Assembly (NCBI GenBank): GCA_033557465.1
Contig: CM066048.1
Span: 17,274,305 to 17,338,304, forward strand
DNA from: Ichthyophis bannanicus
Lineage: Eukaryota > Chordata > Amphibia > Gymnophiona > Ichthyophiidae
Direction of reading: 5' to 3'
DNA: 64,000 nucleotides
Position numbers and translations under genes: made by a program. This document shows positions 1-11,510 of this stretch, in pieces (positions within the stretch are counted from its first letter, which is position 1; each line of letters begins with the position of its first letter). A model generated the notes under the pieces. It searched no databases and was not told where the DNA came from. It was given only the letters and a program-made list of their open reading frames with translations.

Positions 1-1289
1 GCTGGTTTTGACCTGGCATCTCCATCAACAATTGAACTGGCTAGCCAAGTATTTTACAAAAGGCTCTACTGAACACAGAGCTGCTTGTAAAATATGTATA
101 AAGATACCAGCAGATGCATGTTTATTTGTCCATGAATCTAGTGGCAACCATGTCATACAATCATATTTTAAAAAGTGGCATCACTCAGGGCTTTATGCAT
201 TCAAGCACCAGTAACTACAAGTGTAAGTGCCAGTCTTCTAAGTGTTGGACTTTACAAACTACATGTACAAGAAGAGCCCTTTAAGGAGCCAAGTGAAATA
301 GTCCCACTCAAACACAATTGCCTCTTCCTACCTGAAGGTCTTATGCAAAATAGGGATTTAAATCCATGCACCTGAGAGAAGAGAGAGGATTCAAATACAT
401 CAAAGAGGTAAATTATGCACAAGAGACATTTCTCGATGGAAAGGAAATCCTAAAATGGCTTCTTAGTAGAAGTGGTAAGGCCAAAACAGGATTTCAAAAA
501 GCTTGGAAACGACAGAGGTTGGTTGGTTGATAGCATGGGGGAAGCTTGCGATTGGGTAGACTCTGTGGCAGATTTGGCGTGGGCAGATTTCATAGGCCTT
601 GTGGTCCTTACCTTCTAACATTTTCTACATTGTACTTACATGTACTCTTCATCTCAAGTCCAAACAGGTAGTGGATGGGAATTGCTTTATCATTAGGGCC
701 TTTGCTTTTATTTTTAATCAATAAACACCCTGATACAAAAACATTGCTGGATAAATACTGGAAAAATACCCCATCCTCTTGACCTCCTCCCTGGACTGGT
801 CTTGTATATCCCCCTTTAGCTTGTATGCCTTTTCTGTGTTGATGACTCTAAAGTGACACGATATGCATACTGATTTTTGTACTCTCAAACTTGTAATTAA
901 TTGGGACATCTAAATATGCAATTTATATATGCCTAGGAATAGGACCCCTATTTGTGGTACAGGAGTAGCTAGGCCTTAGCTTGGCCTCCTCCTAAATACC
1001 TATTAGTCAATTTAGTAGTAACGTTTATAGTGTTAATTGCAGGCAATTAATAGCAATTAGCAAGAGGTTCAATGGGAAATTGGTCATATGGAAAATGACA
1101 CAAGTTGTGAGAGCCGCTCCCAGTGACGTCACTGACAGAGTAACTCTTATGATATCCTGAGATCCCCTAACAAGAATTGCTGGGTAGACTTTATACAGCC
1201 TGGAGAAAAGATAAGTTTCTTAATGGAGTGGTAATGGAGTATTGTATGTTGGTGACAGGCTATATGGGCAATTATAAATAGAAATAACG
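1..1289. other. Unassigned sequence
   Basis: I see no gene, exon or classifiable repeat here. The open frames are short (under 70 codons) and have no recognisable domain. It precedes a CR1 fragment and could be intron or intergenic DNA upstream of the USP21-like gene. Confidence 0.4.
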
Positions 1290-2287
1290 AGTGAGGTGAT
1301 CAAATTTGCGGATGACCCAAAATTATTCAAAGTTATTAAAACACAAAAGGATTGTGAAAAATTGCAAGAGGACCTTGATAAATTGGAAGACTGGATGTCC
1401 AAATGGCAGATGAAATTTAATGTGGACAAGTGCAAAATTATGCACCTAGGAAAAACAACCCAAACTATGGTTACACGATGCAAGGTACCAACTTAGAAAC
1501 CACCACCCAGGAAAAAGATTTAAGCGTCATCGTGGATAATATGTTGAAATCCTCCACCCAGTGTGCAGCGGCGGCCAAAAAAGCTAATAGAATCCTGGAA
1601 ATCATAAGGAAAGGAATGGAGAATAAAACCAAAGATATTATAATGTCTCTGTATTGCTCCATGGTTCAACCACACCTTGAATATTGTGTGCAGTTCTGGT
1701 CACCGTATCTTAAAAAGGATATAGCGGAATTAGAAAAGGTACAGAGAAGTGCCGTCAAAATGGTAAAGGGGATGGAAGGATACCCCTATGAGGAAAAGCT
1801 TAAAAGGTTAGGGCTCTTCAATTGGAAAAGAGAAGGCTGTGGGGAGATATGATAGAACTCTATAAATTAATGAATGGAGTAGAACGGCTTAACATAGATC
1901 AGTTGTTTACACCATCAAAAAGTAGAAGGACTAGAGGACACACAATGAAGCTACAATGTAACCCATTTAAGACTATTAAGAGAAAATATTTTTTCACTCA
2001 ACACGTAATCAAACTCTGGAATTCGTTACCGGAGGATGTAGTAAAAACTGTTAGTGTAGCTTGGTTTAAAAAAGGTTTGGACAAATTCCTGGAGGAAAGG
2101 TCCATAAATCATTATTAAAGAGGATCCCAGCAATCCACTGCTCGACCCCAGGGCGAGCTTTGTGGAAGCTGTGGACTTTGGATACCTGCCAGGTACTTGT
2201 GACCTGGATTGGCCACTGTTGGAAACAGGATACTGGGATTGATGGACCTGTGTCTGACCCAGTCTGGCATTTCTTATGTTCTTACAA
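1290..2287 (+). mobile_element. CR1-type LINE, 3' half, family 1
   Basis: This is a 5'-truncated non-LTR retrotransposon. The first frame (from 1296) begins at the reverse transcriptase catalytic box, read as FADDPKLFKV, and continues into the RT thumb region. A frameshift near 1490 moves the reading to 1430-1852, and another near 1840 to 1822-2118, which ends in the conserved LWNSLPEDVVKTVS segment. The following 165 bp are a 3' untranslated tail ending in the octamer-like TTATGTTC, as in CR1 elements. The same family recurs at 14986, 47880, 49244 and, reversed, 47206. No N-terminal endonuclease is present. It is a dead fossil copy. Confidence 0.85.
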
Positions 2288-2649
2288 AGCATAGCAGCAT
2301 AGATTTAAAACTGGGTTTAGTGCAAGTTATGCATGTGCCAGATAGCAGTGTAAATAAGTTAGGAACTCTAGATGTATACCCAATTGAACTGTAAATAAGT
2401 TGTGACTGTATTGATTGTATAACCTCTCTCCCATATCCAGCACCCTTACTCAAACTGTAAATACATTATGACTTGTTTGATGTATAAATTGTTGTTTAAT
2501 GGAAACCACTTTGACCCCATGAAAAGCAGTATTTAAGCATAGTTAAATAAATATAATAAATACATTTATTTTCCAGTACTAGAGGCATGATGATAACTGA
2601 CTGCACCAAGGCTAAGGCAGCACATTGCTGAGATAGGCATGAGCTACAT
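2288..2649. other. AT-rich unassigned sequence
   Basis: This stretch lies between the CR1 tail and a SINE. It is AT-rich and contains AATAAA-like runs near 2550, but I recognise no gene or repeat family in it. Confidence 0.35.
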
Positions 2650-2835
2650 CCAAATTCCTTTCTTAGTAATAACTCAAGGCAATTTACTTTCCTGTCCTTG
2701 GAGGGCTTACAATTTAAGTTTGTACTTGAGACAATGGAAGGTTAAGTAACTTGCCCAAGATCACAATGAGCATTAATGGGATTTGAGCCTTGGCTTCCCT
2801 GCTTTGTAGCCTACTGTTCTAACCCTTAAGCAGGC
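2650..2835 (-). mobile_element. MIR-like (CORE) SINE, degenerate
   Basis: Read on the minus strand, it resembles a tRNA-derived CORE SINE. The + strand shows the reversed core (GGTTAAGTAACTTGCCCAAG) near 2740, then a reversed B-box-like GGGATTTGAGCC, and ends in a reversed A-box-like head near 2825. It is diverged and has no clear target duplication. Confidence 0.65.
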
Positions 2836-2984
2836 TTCCAGTACAGTTACTATAAGCTAATTGGACAATATTCAAATGATCTTGGTGACTAGATTTGCCT
2901 AATTGAAAATGTCCTTGTTTATCGGGATAGTTAAGAACTTTTGATCATGCTAAATGTTACCGTCATTTTGTCTGATTGCAGATG

Positions 2985-4395
2985 AATCATATTCATAGAA
3001 ACAGAAACATGACAGCAGAAAAAGACCATATCGCTTATATAGTCTGCCTTTCCATACCAACTACTGTAGTCCATTTTTTTCCATTAGGGATCTTCTGTGT
3101 TTGTCCCCTACTTTCTTGAATTTAGATACTGTCCTGATCTCCACCTCCATTGCGGGACTATTCCATGCATCTACCACACTTTCTGTAACGAAATAGTTTC
3201 TCATATTACTCCTGAGTCTGTCCCCTTTCACTTTCATTCTATGCCTCCTCCTTGCAGAGCTTTCTTTCAATTAAGAGGTTCTCCTCCTGTGCATTTATGC
3301 CATAGGGGTATTTAAATGTCTCTATCATATCGCCCCTCTCCTGCCTTTCCTCCCATTGAGATCTTTAAGTCTATCCTTGTATGCCTTATGACCAATACAT
3401 ACAACTGACCATTTTGGTGACCAACCTCTGTATTGACTCCATTCTGTTTATATCCTTTTGAAGGTGTGGCCCCCAGAATTACATAAAGTACTCCAAATGA
3501 GGTCTCACCAAATACAGAGGCACTATCACCTCCTTCTCCTTGCTGGCCATTCCTCTCTCTATGCACCCAAGCATCCCTCTGGCTTTCACCGTTGCCTTTT
3601 CTACCTATTCAGCCACCTTGAGATCATCAGAAACAATCGTGCTCAGTTTTTGGGCTTCTTTCGTGGACAGAAGTACTTCACCCACTATACTGTACCGCTC
3701 CCTTAGATTTTTGCAGCCCAAATGCACGACCCTGTATTTTTTAACGTTAGGTCTCAGCTGCCAAATTTTTGACTATAATTTGAATACTGCTAGATCTCTC
3801 TTGATATTATTTATATCTTTCTGGGTGTCTTCTCTGTTTCAGATTTTGGTATCTTCTGCAAAGAGGCAAACCTCCCTCTGGAATAGCCTACCCACCTTCC
3901 TTTGTATAGAGCCCATTTTTAAACGTATTAAGAAGGCGCTCAAAACCCATCTGTTTGAATCTGCCTTTGACCTCCACTAGGTCAGTCTCCCTTTAATTTT
4001 GAGGTGTTACCAAAATGCTACCTGACAGAGCCTAAACCTAATCCTTATTCCTAATTCTAATCCTAACCCCAACCCCTCCCTCCGCCCCTATCTATTCTGA
4101 CCTTGTTTTCCTATCTTCTCTCCTTTCAATTTTTCTAATTTTATTTTGATTGTAAACTGCATTGATTGCATTGCTGAAATTGCAGTATATCAAATAAAAG
4201 CAACCATAGCCATAACTTTACCCAACCACCCTTCCACAATATCACTAATAAAAATGTTTAAAAAAAATCAAACCAAGGACAGATCTGTACGGCACATCAC
4301 TGGTAACATCCTTCTTCTCAGAGTAAGCTCCATTTACCTGTACCCTCTGTCGCCTCCGACCCAAACAATTTCTTACCCAGTCAGTGCCAGCAGGG
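2985..4395 (-). mobile_element. CR1-type LINE, family 2, interrupted
   Basis: This is a minus-strand CR1 copy, with its 3' end at about 2985 (reversed TTTCTATG-type tail). Minus-strand frames at 3061-3270 show the terminal VVDAWN segment, and the RT catalytic area lies near 3850 with one substituted residue. The 5' part resumes at about 4223-4395 after a nested L2-like insertion. Alignment by eye with the + copy at 24428-25400 shows the two halves are contiguous there. It is heavily decayed. Confidence 0.75.
3871..4222 (+). mobile_element. L2-like LINE 3' end nested in CR1
   Basis: The coded end reads LWNSLPTFLC and then a FKRIKKALKTHLFE motif, typical of the C-terminus of L2-type reverse transcriptase ORFs. 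A tail follows with a TGTAAAC segment and an AATAAA end near 4192. It splits the minus-strand CR1 copy. A similar 3' end is at 61280-61625. It is too short for any activity. Confidence 0.65.
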
Positions 4396-4599
4396 CCTCT
4401 TGTGACTGCAGAAACGTTTAGGTTCTGCTTGATGCTGTATATCTCATTTCTTAATCATCTCACTTTTTATAATTAAAGCTCTTGTCCCCTTCCCCCTTAT
4501 AAACTGAAAGGTATACCTATCTCCAAACACTGGGGGATTGTACGGTGTCCATGCTCCTTGTCTTTCCATCTCCCAGTCACTACTAATTAACATACTCTC

Positions 4600-5050
4600 T
4601 CACAATAAGGTGACTCCAGGGCCATGTGCCCATGAGGGAATGGTTAGGACAGCTGCTGTAATTGGGGATTCGATAATTAGGCTTGTAGGTGGATGTGGAG
4701 TCACCTGGTAACTTGTTTGCCTGGTGCAAAGGTGACAGACCCTCACGCACCACCTAGATAAGGTTTTAGATAGTGCTGCGGAGGAGCCTGTTGGCTTGAT
4801 ATATGTTAGTATCAATGACATAGGAAACTGTGGGAGGGAAATTCTGGAAGCCAAATTTAGGCTTTTAGGTAGAAAGCCAAAATCCAGAGCTTCCAGGATA
4901 GTGTTTTCAGAAATAAGAAATGCTTTCCAAGCCATGTGCAGGACCCAAGAGGCATGCAGAGCTCCAAAGTCTCAATGCATAAATGAAACAATGGTGCAAA
5001 GAAGAGGATTTTGAATTTGTTAGGAACTGGGTAACATTCTGGGGAGGGGT
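4600..5050 (+). pseudogene. CR1 ORF1 esterase-like domain remnant
   Basis: Frames on the + strand read a GDSI-like block near 4660 and SINDIG near 4810, followed by EAKFRLLGRKPKSR and VFSE. This order matches the SGNH/GDSL esterase-like domain found in ORF1 of many CR1-clade LINEs, which usually reads G-T/I-N-D-I-G at the second block. Only the stretch from 4796 stays open (72 codons). Before it there are stop codons, and the downstream catalytic His region is lost or unrecognisable. The neighbouring CR1 RT at 2985-4395 lies on the other strand, so this is a separate insertion. Confidence 0.6.
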
Positions 5051-5130
5051 CCAAATGGCTGACCCATCCATTGTGCGAGAATGTTGTTTGCATAGGACCC
5101 TGCGCCAACAACATCCCGCACATGCTGTTC

Positions 5131-5352
5131 GGCTCCCGACAGGCCCCAGCTCACCTCTCTACAGCCGCCGAAGGGAAGAGCGCTGTTTTTCTTCACTTCA
5201 GCAGTTGTGTTCTAATGTAGGCCGCTGGAGGTCAAAGGACATTTCCTGTTTCACAGCACTTGGTGCACATTAGAACACGCTGCCAAAGTGAATAAAAATG
5301 GCGCTCTTCACCAGCGGCTGTAGAGAGGTGAGCTGGGGCCTGACTGGCTCCC
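5131..5352. mobile_element. Non-autonomous DNA transposon (MITE)
   Basis: Long terminal inverted repeats are visible. The left arm, from 5140, begins CAGGCCCCAGCTCACCTC, and the right arm, ending at 5342, is its reverse complement. Pairing continues with mismatches for about 80 bp inward, around a loop of about 50 bp. The 7-mer GGCTCCC flanks both sides (5131-5137 and 5346-5352) and may be a target duplication, though it sits 2-3 bp outside the best-matched ends. There is no coding capacity. The superfamily is uncertain; the CAGG ends would fit hAT. Confidence 0.7.
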
Positions 5353-5387
5353 TCTACAGCCAAGCAGACAGGTGCAGGGCCCTTCGA

Positions 5388-5555
5388 GGAGGGGGGTTAG
5401 GACTGGAAATGGCTGATAGGGGGGAGCTGAGACTGGAAATGGGCTGATTGGGGGGAAGGCTAGGACTGGAAATGGCTGATGGGGGGCTAGGATTTGATAT
5501 GGACTGATGGGGGGGGCTTGGACTGGAAAAAGGCTGATGTGGGGAGATTGCAGAA
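5388..5555. repeat. G-rich minisatellite
   Basis: Five imperfect tandem units begin at 5401, 5431, 5464, 5491 and 5521 (27-33 bp each). Each starts GACTGGAAATGGCTGAT or a variant and ends in a run of six to eight G. The G-runs give G-quadruplex potential on the + strand. Confidence 0.8.
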
Positions 5556-5694
5556 TGCAACTAGAAGGGAACAGATACTGGGTGGGGAAGGACTAGAAGG
5601 GGATGGGGCTTGGGGAATGAGGATGGAGAGGGGAAAAGATATTTTGTGTGGGAGGGAAGAAAAATCTATGATTGGCCAGGTATTGGGAGAATAG

Positions 5695-5855
5695 TCTCCT
5701 GTTATGTTTATGTTCAAATACATTAAGTTGTTCTATATAAAACAAATGTTCTATGTAAAACAGATGCATCTGCATTGTTATGTTAAGTTCTCTGTAAACC
5801 GTCCTGAATTGTAGAAGGATGGTATATAAAAAAACAACTTTAAATAAATAAAAAT
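5695..5855 (+). mobile_element. LINE/SINE 3'-tail-like fragment
   Basis: The end reads CTCTGTAAACCGTCCTGAAT, then a paired block and an AATAAATAAAA tail. This is the layout of L2-like 3' ends (TGTAAACCG, hairpin, AT-rich tail). No coding part is preserved. Confidence 0.45.
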
Positions 5856-6208
5856 AAGTAGGGCTTGAGGATGGAAGGGTAACATTTGAGTGGATGAAAA
5901 AGGAATAAAAAAAGAAATGGAGGAAAGACCAAAGAAAGATCAGTATGTTAAAGCAAATCTAGAGAGAGAATAGTTAAAACCAGAAGAGAGAAAGGACAAA
6001 TGCACAGCAGACAATGGAGAGTTAGCAGAAGACATGAAGAAACCAGAAGAAAGTGACTGGAGCAATTGCAACTGAAAAATAAAATGCCCAAACAATAAAA
6101 GGTAAAAAAAAATACTTGTTTATTTTGAATTTATTAGCTGAAATATGTCAGCTCTGGGAAATGTGCATCGTTAACGTCTGTGTTTTGTTTAGTACAAGAG
6201 GAAATTAA
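5856..6208. other. Purine-rich unassigned sequence
   Basis: This is A/G-rich sequence on the + strand without a recognisable gene. It is the left flank into which DIRS copy A inserted. Confidence 0.4.
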
Positions 6209-6373
6209 TATCTCCAGGAAAAAGCAGGAATGTAGTCTTCACATATGGGTATCGTCGGTACCGACGGAGCCTGTGTGGGAACGCTCCCCAGCGTCCAATT
6301 AGAAAGCGTTTGGGAGCATCCCACAGTGCCTGTGTGCTGCCTTCCCGCCTTTCCCAACTGCCTCTCTCCAGTT
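6209..6373 (+). repeat. DIRS A left inverted terminal repeat
   Basis: About 165 bp that are reverse-complementary, with scattered mismatches, to 11685-11847. It contains CAGGAATGTAGTCTTCACAT and a GGTACCGACGG block. Confidence 0.85.
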
Positions 6374-6595
6374 CTTCGTTTTCCGCGGAGCCAGCAGGTC
6401 GTTGTTCCTGTCACTGCAGAAATTTTTTTCCTTATTCTTTCTTTTTTTTGGTCGCATCTGCCTTCCTTGACACTATACCGGTACCGCCGGTTCTTCTTTC
6501 TTTAAAAAAAAATAAAATATATATATATAGTATTTTTCCATACTTTTCCAGGTGCATGCTTCATTTTGGGCCTTAGGCCCAAAATTTCCTCCACT

Positions 6596-8448
6596 ATGGA
6601 AAAACCCACTTCGGGTTTCAAAAAGTGCACCAAGTGTGGTGGTACCATCTCCGTCACCGACATCCATGAGTGGTGTCTTAAATGTTTAGGTCCTGACCAC
6701 TCAATCTCGGAGTGTATGGCTTGTGCCATGATGTCCAAGAGGAGTCGACAAAACCGAGCTGCTAAGCTCAGCACTCTTTTTCCCTCCGATGCAGCTTCTG
6801 TGGCATTGACGTCTTCCAGGGCTTCGTCTTCCTCCCATGGATCTCAGGTAACTAAACATAAGTCTGGCCGGTCCTCAAAGGGTAGATCTCCTTCTAAGCA
6901 TCAAGATGCCTCTGGCGTTGCCCTTGAGGGTTCTGTACCGGCAAAATTGCCCCGGCGGGAGGCTTCGGCTTCCAAAGCATTATCGGGGCTCCAGGATGTT
7001 CTCGAGGTCTCAACCTCGGCAGACCTACTGGTGCCATGCTCTTGGGTACCGGCTGCTTTCTCCGATACCAACACCCAGTCATCGGCAGCGTCGATAGACC
7101 AGAGGTTCCTGGCTACTGAATGCAGTCTGGCGGCTCTCCTTGCGGCATCGACACCCTCGGAACCGGGTCAGACGGTTCAACCGGTACCGGCATCAACTCT
7201 GGCACTGGTATCGGTACCGGTACCGAGAGCATCGACATCGGTGGCTGCTTTGCCGGCACCCAGTCATGCTATGCCTTCTGGTACCGATACACCGGTACCG
7301 ATTCCCCCCGGTACCGACTTCGGTCGGTACGAGTATCGTGCTCTACAAGAGCATCTGGACAGAAGGTACTTTGAATCCTCGGAGGAATCTGGAGGATTCT
7401 GACGACTCTGTCGGTACTGGAATACTTCTCCCGGAGGAGCCTTCCTCTCCTAAACGTAGGATGTCTCCTCCAGAAGATATCTCCTTTCAGGATTTTATCA
7501 GGGAGGTGGCTCGAGGTCTTTCCTTTACTGTGGCTCCCGAAACAGAGCCCAGAGCAAAGGAGTTGGAGATTCTACAATATCCCAAAGCTCCTAAGGAGGC
7601 AGCTACTTTGCCTATCCATGAGATCTTACATGACCTCATGCTAAGAATGTGGGAAACGCCTCTTACCACCTCTCCTCACACTCTTAGACTGGATACCGAC
7701 CATGTATCGAGTCCCTCCTTGTCCTGGTTTCCAGAAGACTCAGCTTCCTCACCACTCTATTGTAGTGGAATCAGCTATGAGAAGGATCAGAAGTGCAAAG
7801 AGGCATGCCTCTAATCCTCCAGGACGTGAGTGTAGAACCTTGGATGCCTTTGGACGTCGTACTTTCCAGGCTTCCATGCTTTCTGCCAGGATCAGTTCCT
7901 ATATTTTATATATGGGAATGTTCCTTAAAGAAGTCACAGAAGATTTAGAAGTTCTGAGCCATCTTCTTCCTGAAGATAAGAGGCAGGATTTTCTCACTCT
8001 GGTTAAACATGCCCAGGATGTTTCCAAATTTGTCAATCGTGCAGCTTTTGACTGTTTTGAGTGCATAAGCAAAACCTCTGCCATTGCCATAGGTGCACGT
8101 AGAATTGCCTGGCTCCAGGCATCCGATTTGGAACTCTGGGTGCAGGACAAACTGGGCAGTATCCCTTGTACAGGTGAGAATCTATTCGGCAAAAATTGGC
8201 AAGAGAAAGCCAATGAGTTGGATGCTGACAACTCCACTTTGGATAGGTTATCCAAAGCCACAGCTGATCCTGCAAGGAAGAAATCTTTCAAGAAACCAGT
8301 CTTCTCAAAAAAGAAGAGGTTTTACCCCTCTTATTCCCAGCAGGGACATTCTGCAGGTCAGCCTGCCCGGAAGAGTAAGCAACCATCTAAACAAAGGAAA
8401 GCAAAGACTGCTAAGCCTCAGCAGTCTCAGCCTCCACAAGGCCTTTGA
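6596..8448 (+). pseudogene. gag: DIRS A gag (frameshifted)
   Basis: This is the structural ORF of copy A. I place the start at the ATG at 6596 because copies B, C and E also start just before a GFKK/GFKN-like block. Residues 8-45 or so carry three CX2C pairs (CTKC, CLKC, CMAC), a probable zinc-binding domain shared with the other copies. A serine-rich middle follows, then the conserved block PPEDISFQDFIREVARGL and a C-terminal block ending in a Lys/Gln-rich tail. Reading shifts frame near 7390 and again near 7700, so no full protein can be made. The last frame, from 7702, runs open to 8448. Confidence 0.85.
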
Positions 8449-10369
8449 CTTTCATCTAGAGAACTTAGCCTTCCTGGCTCTCAATGGATCAGAGCCTTCC
8501 ACCATTCCAGGAATGTTGTGTCACTTTGCCCCCAGATGGGGGCAGATAACAGCAGAAGATTGGACTCTCCCCATTATAAAAGAGGGGTACAAGCTTCATT
8601 TTATCTGCTTTCCCTCTCCCACAATGGTAAGACAGTTCAATTCTCAAACCTCTCTCATCAACCTGTTAGATCAAGAAGTCACTATGCTTCTTGCCCAAGG
8701 TGCAATAGAAGAGGTACCCATTCCTCAACAGGGTACAGGGTTTTACTCCCCCTATTTCCTTATACCAAAGAAAACGGGGACACAGACCTACTTTAGACCT
8801 CAGAAAATTGAACAAATTCCTGTTCAAAGAGAAATTCAAGATGTTTTCTCTGGGAACTCTGCTGCCATACCTTCAGAGTCAGGATTGGCTTTGTTCTCTA
8901 GATCTCAAGGATGCGTACACTCATGTTCTCATCCATCCAACTCACAGAAAGTTCCTTCAGTTCCTTGTCCAAGGAAAGCACTACCAATACAGGGTGCTTC
9001 CTTTTGGCCTGGCCTCAGCACCAAGGGTGTTCACGAAATGCATGGCTGTTGTAGCAGCATTTCTTCGCATTCTAGGAATATTCGTCTTCCCTTACTTAGA
9101 CAACTGGCTCTTTCGAGCCCCATCAGAGTCAGAGGCCAGGATTTCTCTATCTTGCACAATGCGTATCCTTCAGTATTTGGGTCTGGTCATAAACATCCCA
9201 AAATCCAGTCTAACTCCCACTCAGTCTTCAGAGTTCATAGGAGCTTTGCTGGATACCAGAAAAGCAAGGGCCTATCTTCCCCAGGCTCGTTGCCTTCGCA
9301 TGGTGCAGTTAGCTTCTCAAGCACTGCTAAAGCCTCATCTCACTGCTCAAGAAATGTTACAACTACTAGGCCACATGGCATCTACCATGCATGTGGTTCC
9401 TTATGCTCGCCTCCATATGAGAGCAGCCCAGTGGACTTTATCCACTCAATGGACCCAGGCATCAGGGTGCCTGTCAGACAAAATAGCAAACACAAATCGC
9501 CTCATTTTGTCCCTCCAATGGTGGCAGTCCACTCAAAACCTGTTGCTGGGGTCCCCATTTCGACAACCTTTACCCCAAGCAACTCTCACTACAGATGCTT
9601 CTCCAGTGGGTTGGGGAGCTCATCTGCAAGACCTCTCCACCCAAGGCACTTGGACTCCACAGGAGACTCATCTACACATCAATCTCTTGGAGCTCAGAGC
9701 AATCTTCCTTGCTCTGCGAGTGTTCCACACCCTGCTTAGCTACAAGATAGTCCTCATTCATACGGACAATCAAGTAGCCATGTTCTACGTGAACAAGCAG
9801 GGAGGAACAGGCTCTCTGTCACTTTGCAACGAAGCTTTGCGACTATGGGCCCTCACCAGAGAGCATCAGATTCATCTCCTGACAGTGTATCTTCCAGGTA
9901 TCCAACACTCTTGGGCAGACAGACTCAGTCGAGTTCTGTTTCCACATGAATGGTCTCTACATGCAGACCAGATGGCCAAGATTTTTCAAATTTGGGGAAC
10001 CCCGGACATAGACCTCTTTGCAAGTCCGTTGAATGCCAAACTTCCCTGGTTCTGTTCCAGAATTCCGGCTCAGGGCTCTCAGGCCAGGGATATTTTCCTC
10101 CTTCATTGGGGTCAAGACTTCCTGTATGCCTTTCCACCCATTCCCCTGATTCCCAAAACCCTGTTCAAGCTTCAGAGAGACAGAGGCAGTATGATTCTCA
10201 TAGCTCCACATTGGCACGGCAAGTGTGGTACCCTCTGCTTCTGCATCTCTCTCAAGCTCCCTCTCCTGAGTTAGGCTCTGCTCCAGATCTCCTGTCTCAG
10301 GAGGACGGAATGTTATGGCATCCCAATCCCCAGTCTCTGCATCTCAGGGCTTGGTTGCTGAAGGCCTAG
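8432..10369 (+). pseudogene. pol: DIRS A reverse transcriptase/RNase H
   Basis: Order: an N-terminal block (LCHFAPRWGQIT), RT fingers (YFLIPKK), palm (SLDLKDAYTHVLIHP), catalytic box, RNase H (TTDAS, LLELRA, HTDNQVAMFYVNKQGGTGS, ADRLSR), and a DIDLFASP/YAFPP/IAPHW segment. That last segment sits where DIRS elements have a Dam-like methylase domain. Breaks: a frameshift near 8800, another near 10220, and the catalytic box reads YLDNW because codon 9102-9104 is AAC where B, C and D have GAC. This Asp-to-Asn change alone should abolish polymerase activity. The frame 8808-10274 is otherwise long and open. Confidence 0.88.
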
Positions 10370-11392
10370 ATCTTCAGGATCTTAACCTTCCTCAGCAAGT
10401 AAAGGATATCCTTTATGCTTCTAGAAAGCCTTCCACAAGACACTCATGCTTTCAAGTGGAAAAGGTTTACCATATGGTCCTCGCAGAAGGGTCTTAACCC
10501 CCTTGCGATACCTCTGGAATCATTACTGGAGTATCTCCTTCATTTATCCAATGCAGGACTTAAAACTAACTCAATAAGAGTCCATTTAAGTGCTATTGCG
10601 GCTTCTTTCAAGCCTTTAAATGGACAACCTATTTCTTCCCATCCTCTCATAGCAAGATTTATGAGAGGCCTTCTTCTAACTAAGCCTCCAATTAAGCCAC
10701 CACCGGTGGCATGGGACTTAAATCTGGTTCTTGGCCAGCTCATGAAGCCACCCTTCGAATCCTTAGCTACTACCTCGTTGAAATTCCTTTCTTGGAAAGT
10801 TGTCTTTCTCATTGCACATCGCATCAGTGAGTTGCAGGCACTAGTGGCTGATCCACCTTATACAAGGTTCCATCATGACAAGGTAGTCCTTAGGACTCAT
10901 CCACACTTTATGCCAAAGGTGGTCTCGCCTTTTCATCTTAACCAAGCGGTCTTCCTGCCTGTGTTTTTTCCAAGGCCTCACGCATCAAATGGGGAAAGGA
11001 ATCTTCATACTTTGGACTGTAAAAGAGCTTTAGCTTTTTACTTACAAAGAACACAGCAATATAGAAAGTCCTCTCAACTCTTTGTTGCTTTTGATCCTTC
11101 TCATTTGGGACTTCCAGTCTCCAAGAGAACAATGTCCAACTGGATTGCGCAGTGTATTTCATTTGCCTATCAGAGTAAGAATCTTCCTCTGGAGGGCCAT
11201 GTCACAGCTCACAATGTGAGAGCCATGGCAGCTTCAATGGCTCATCTGCACTCTGTGTCTATCAATGACATCTGTCGAGCAGCCACTTGGGCCTCGGTTC
11301 ATACCTTCACAGCCCATTGCTGCTTAGACAAGGACTCCCACCGGAATGCCTTGTTTGGTCAGGCTGTTCTCCAACACCTGTTCCATACCTAA
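10315..11392 (+). pseudogene. DIRS A tyrosine recombinase
   Basis: This is the integration enzyme of copy A. The core runs from SRKPSTRH (about 10420) through the Arg box near 10820 and the HNVR box near 11210 to the C-terminus. Compared with copy D it has a frameshift near 10450 and a 12-bp deletion at the first catalytic Arg region (D reads TSARHISEL; A reads AHRISEL). The position corresponding to the catalytic Tyr in HYCLD is TGC (Cys) at 11318-11320. It is judged inactive. Confidence 0.85.
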
Positions 11393-11510
11393 TCAACTCC
11401 TACCCACCATCCCTGGTTGGATGCCAGAGATCCATGGGGGGAAGTGGTGCCCTTTCACAGGTACACACAACCTCTAGGGTCTCTCCCTGGCATCTAAAGC
11501 TAGGGAGTCC

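Noticed and set aside
8..375. Two small + strand ORFs at the left edge as a possible USP exon
   Set aside because: No USP motif, no splice sites in matching phase.
5131..5352. 8-bp hAT target duplication for this MITE
   Set aside because: The eight bases flanking the CAGG ends do not match; only an offset 7-mer does.
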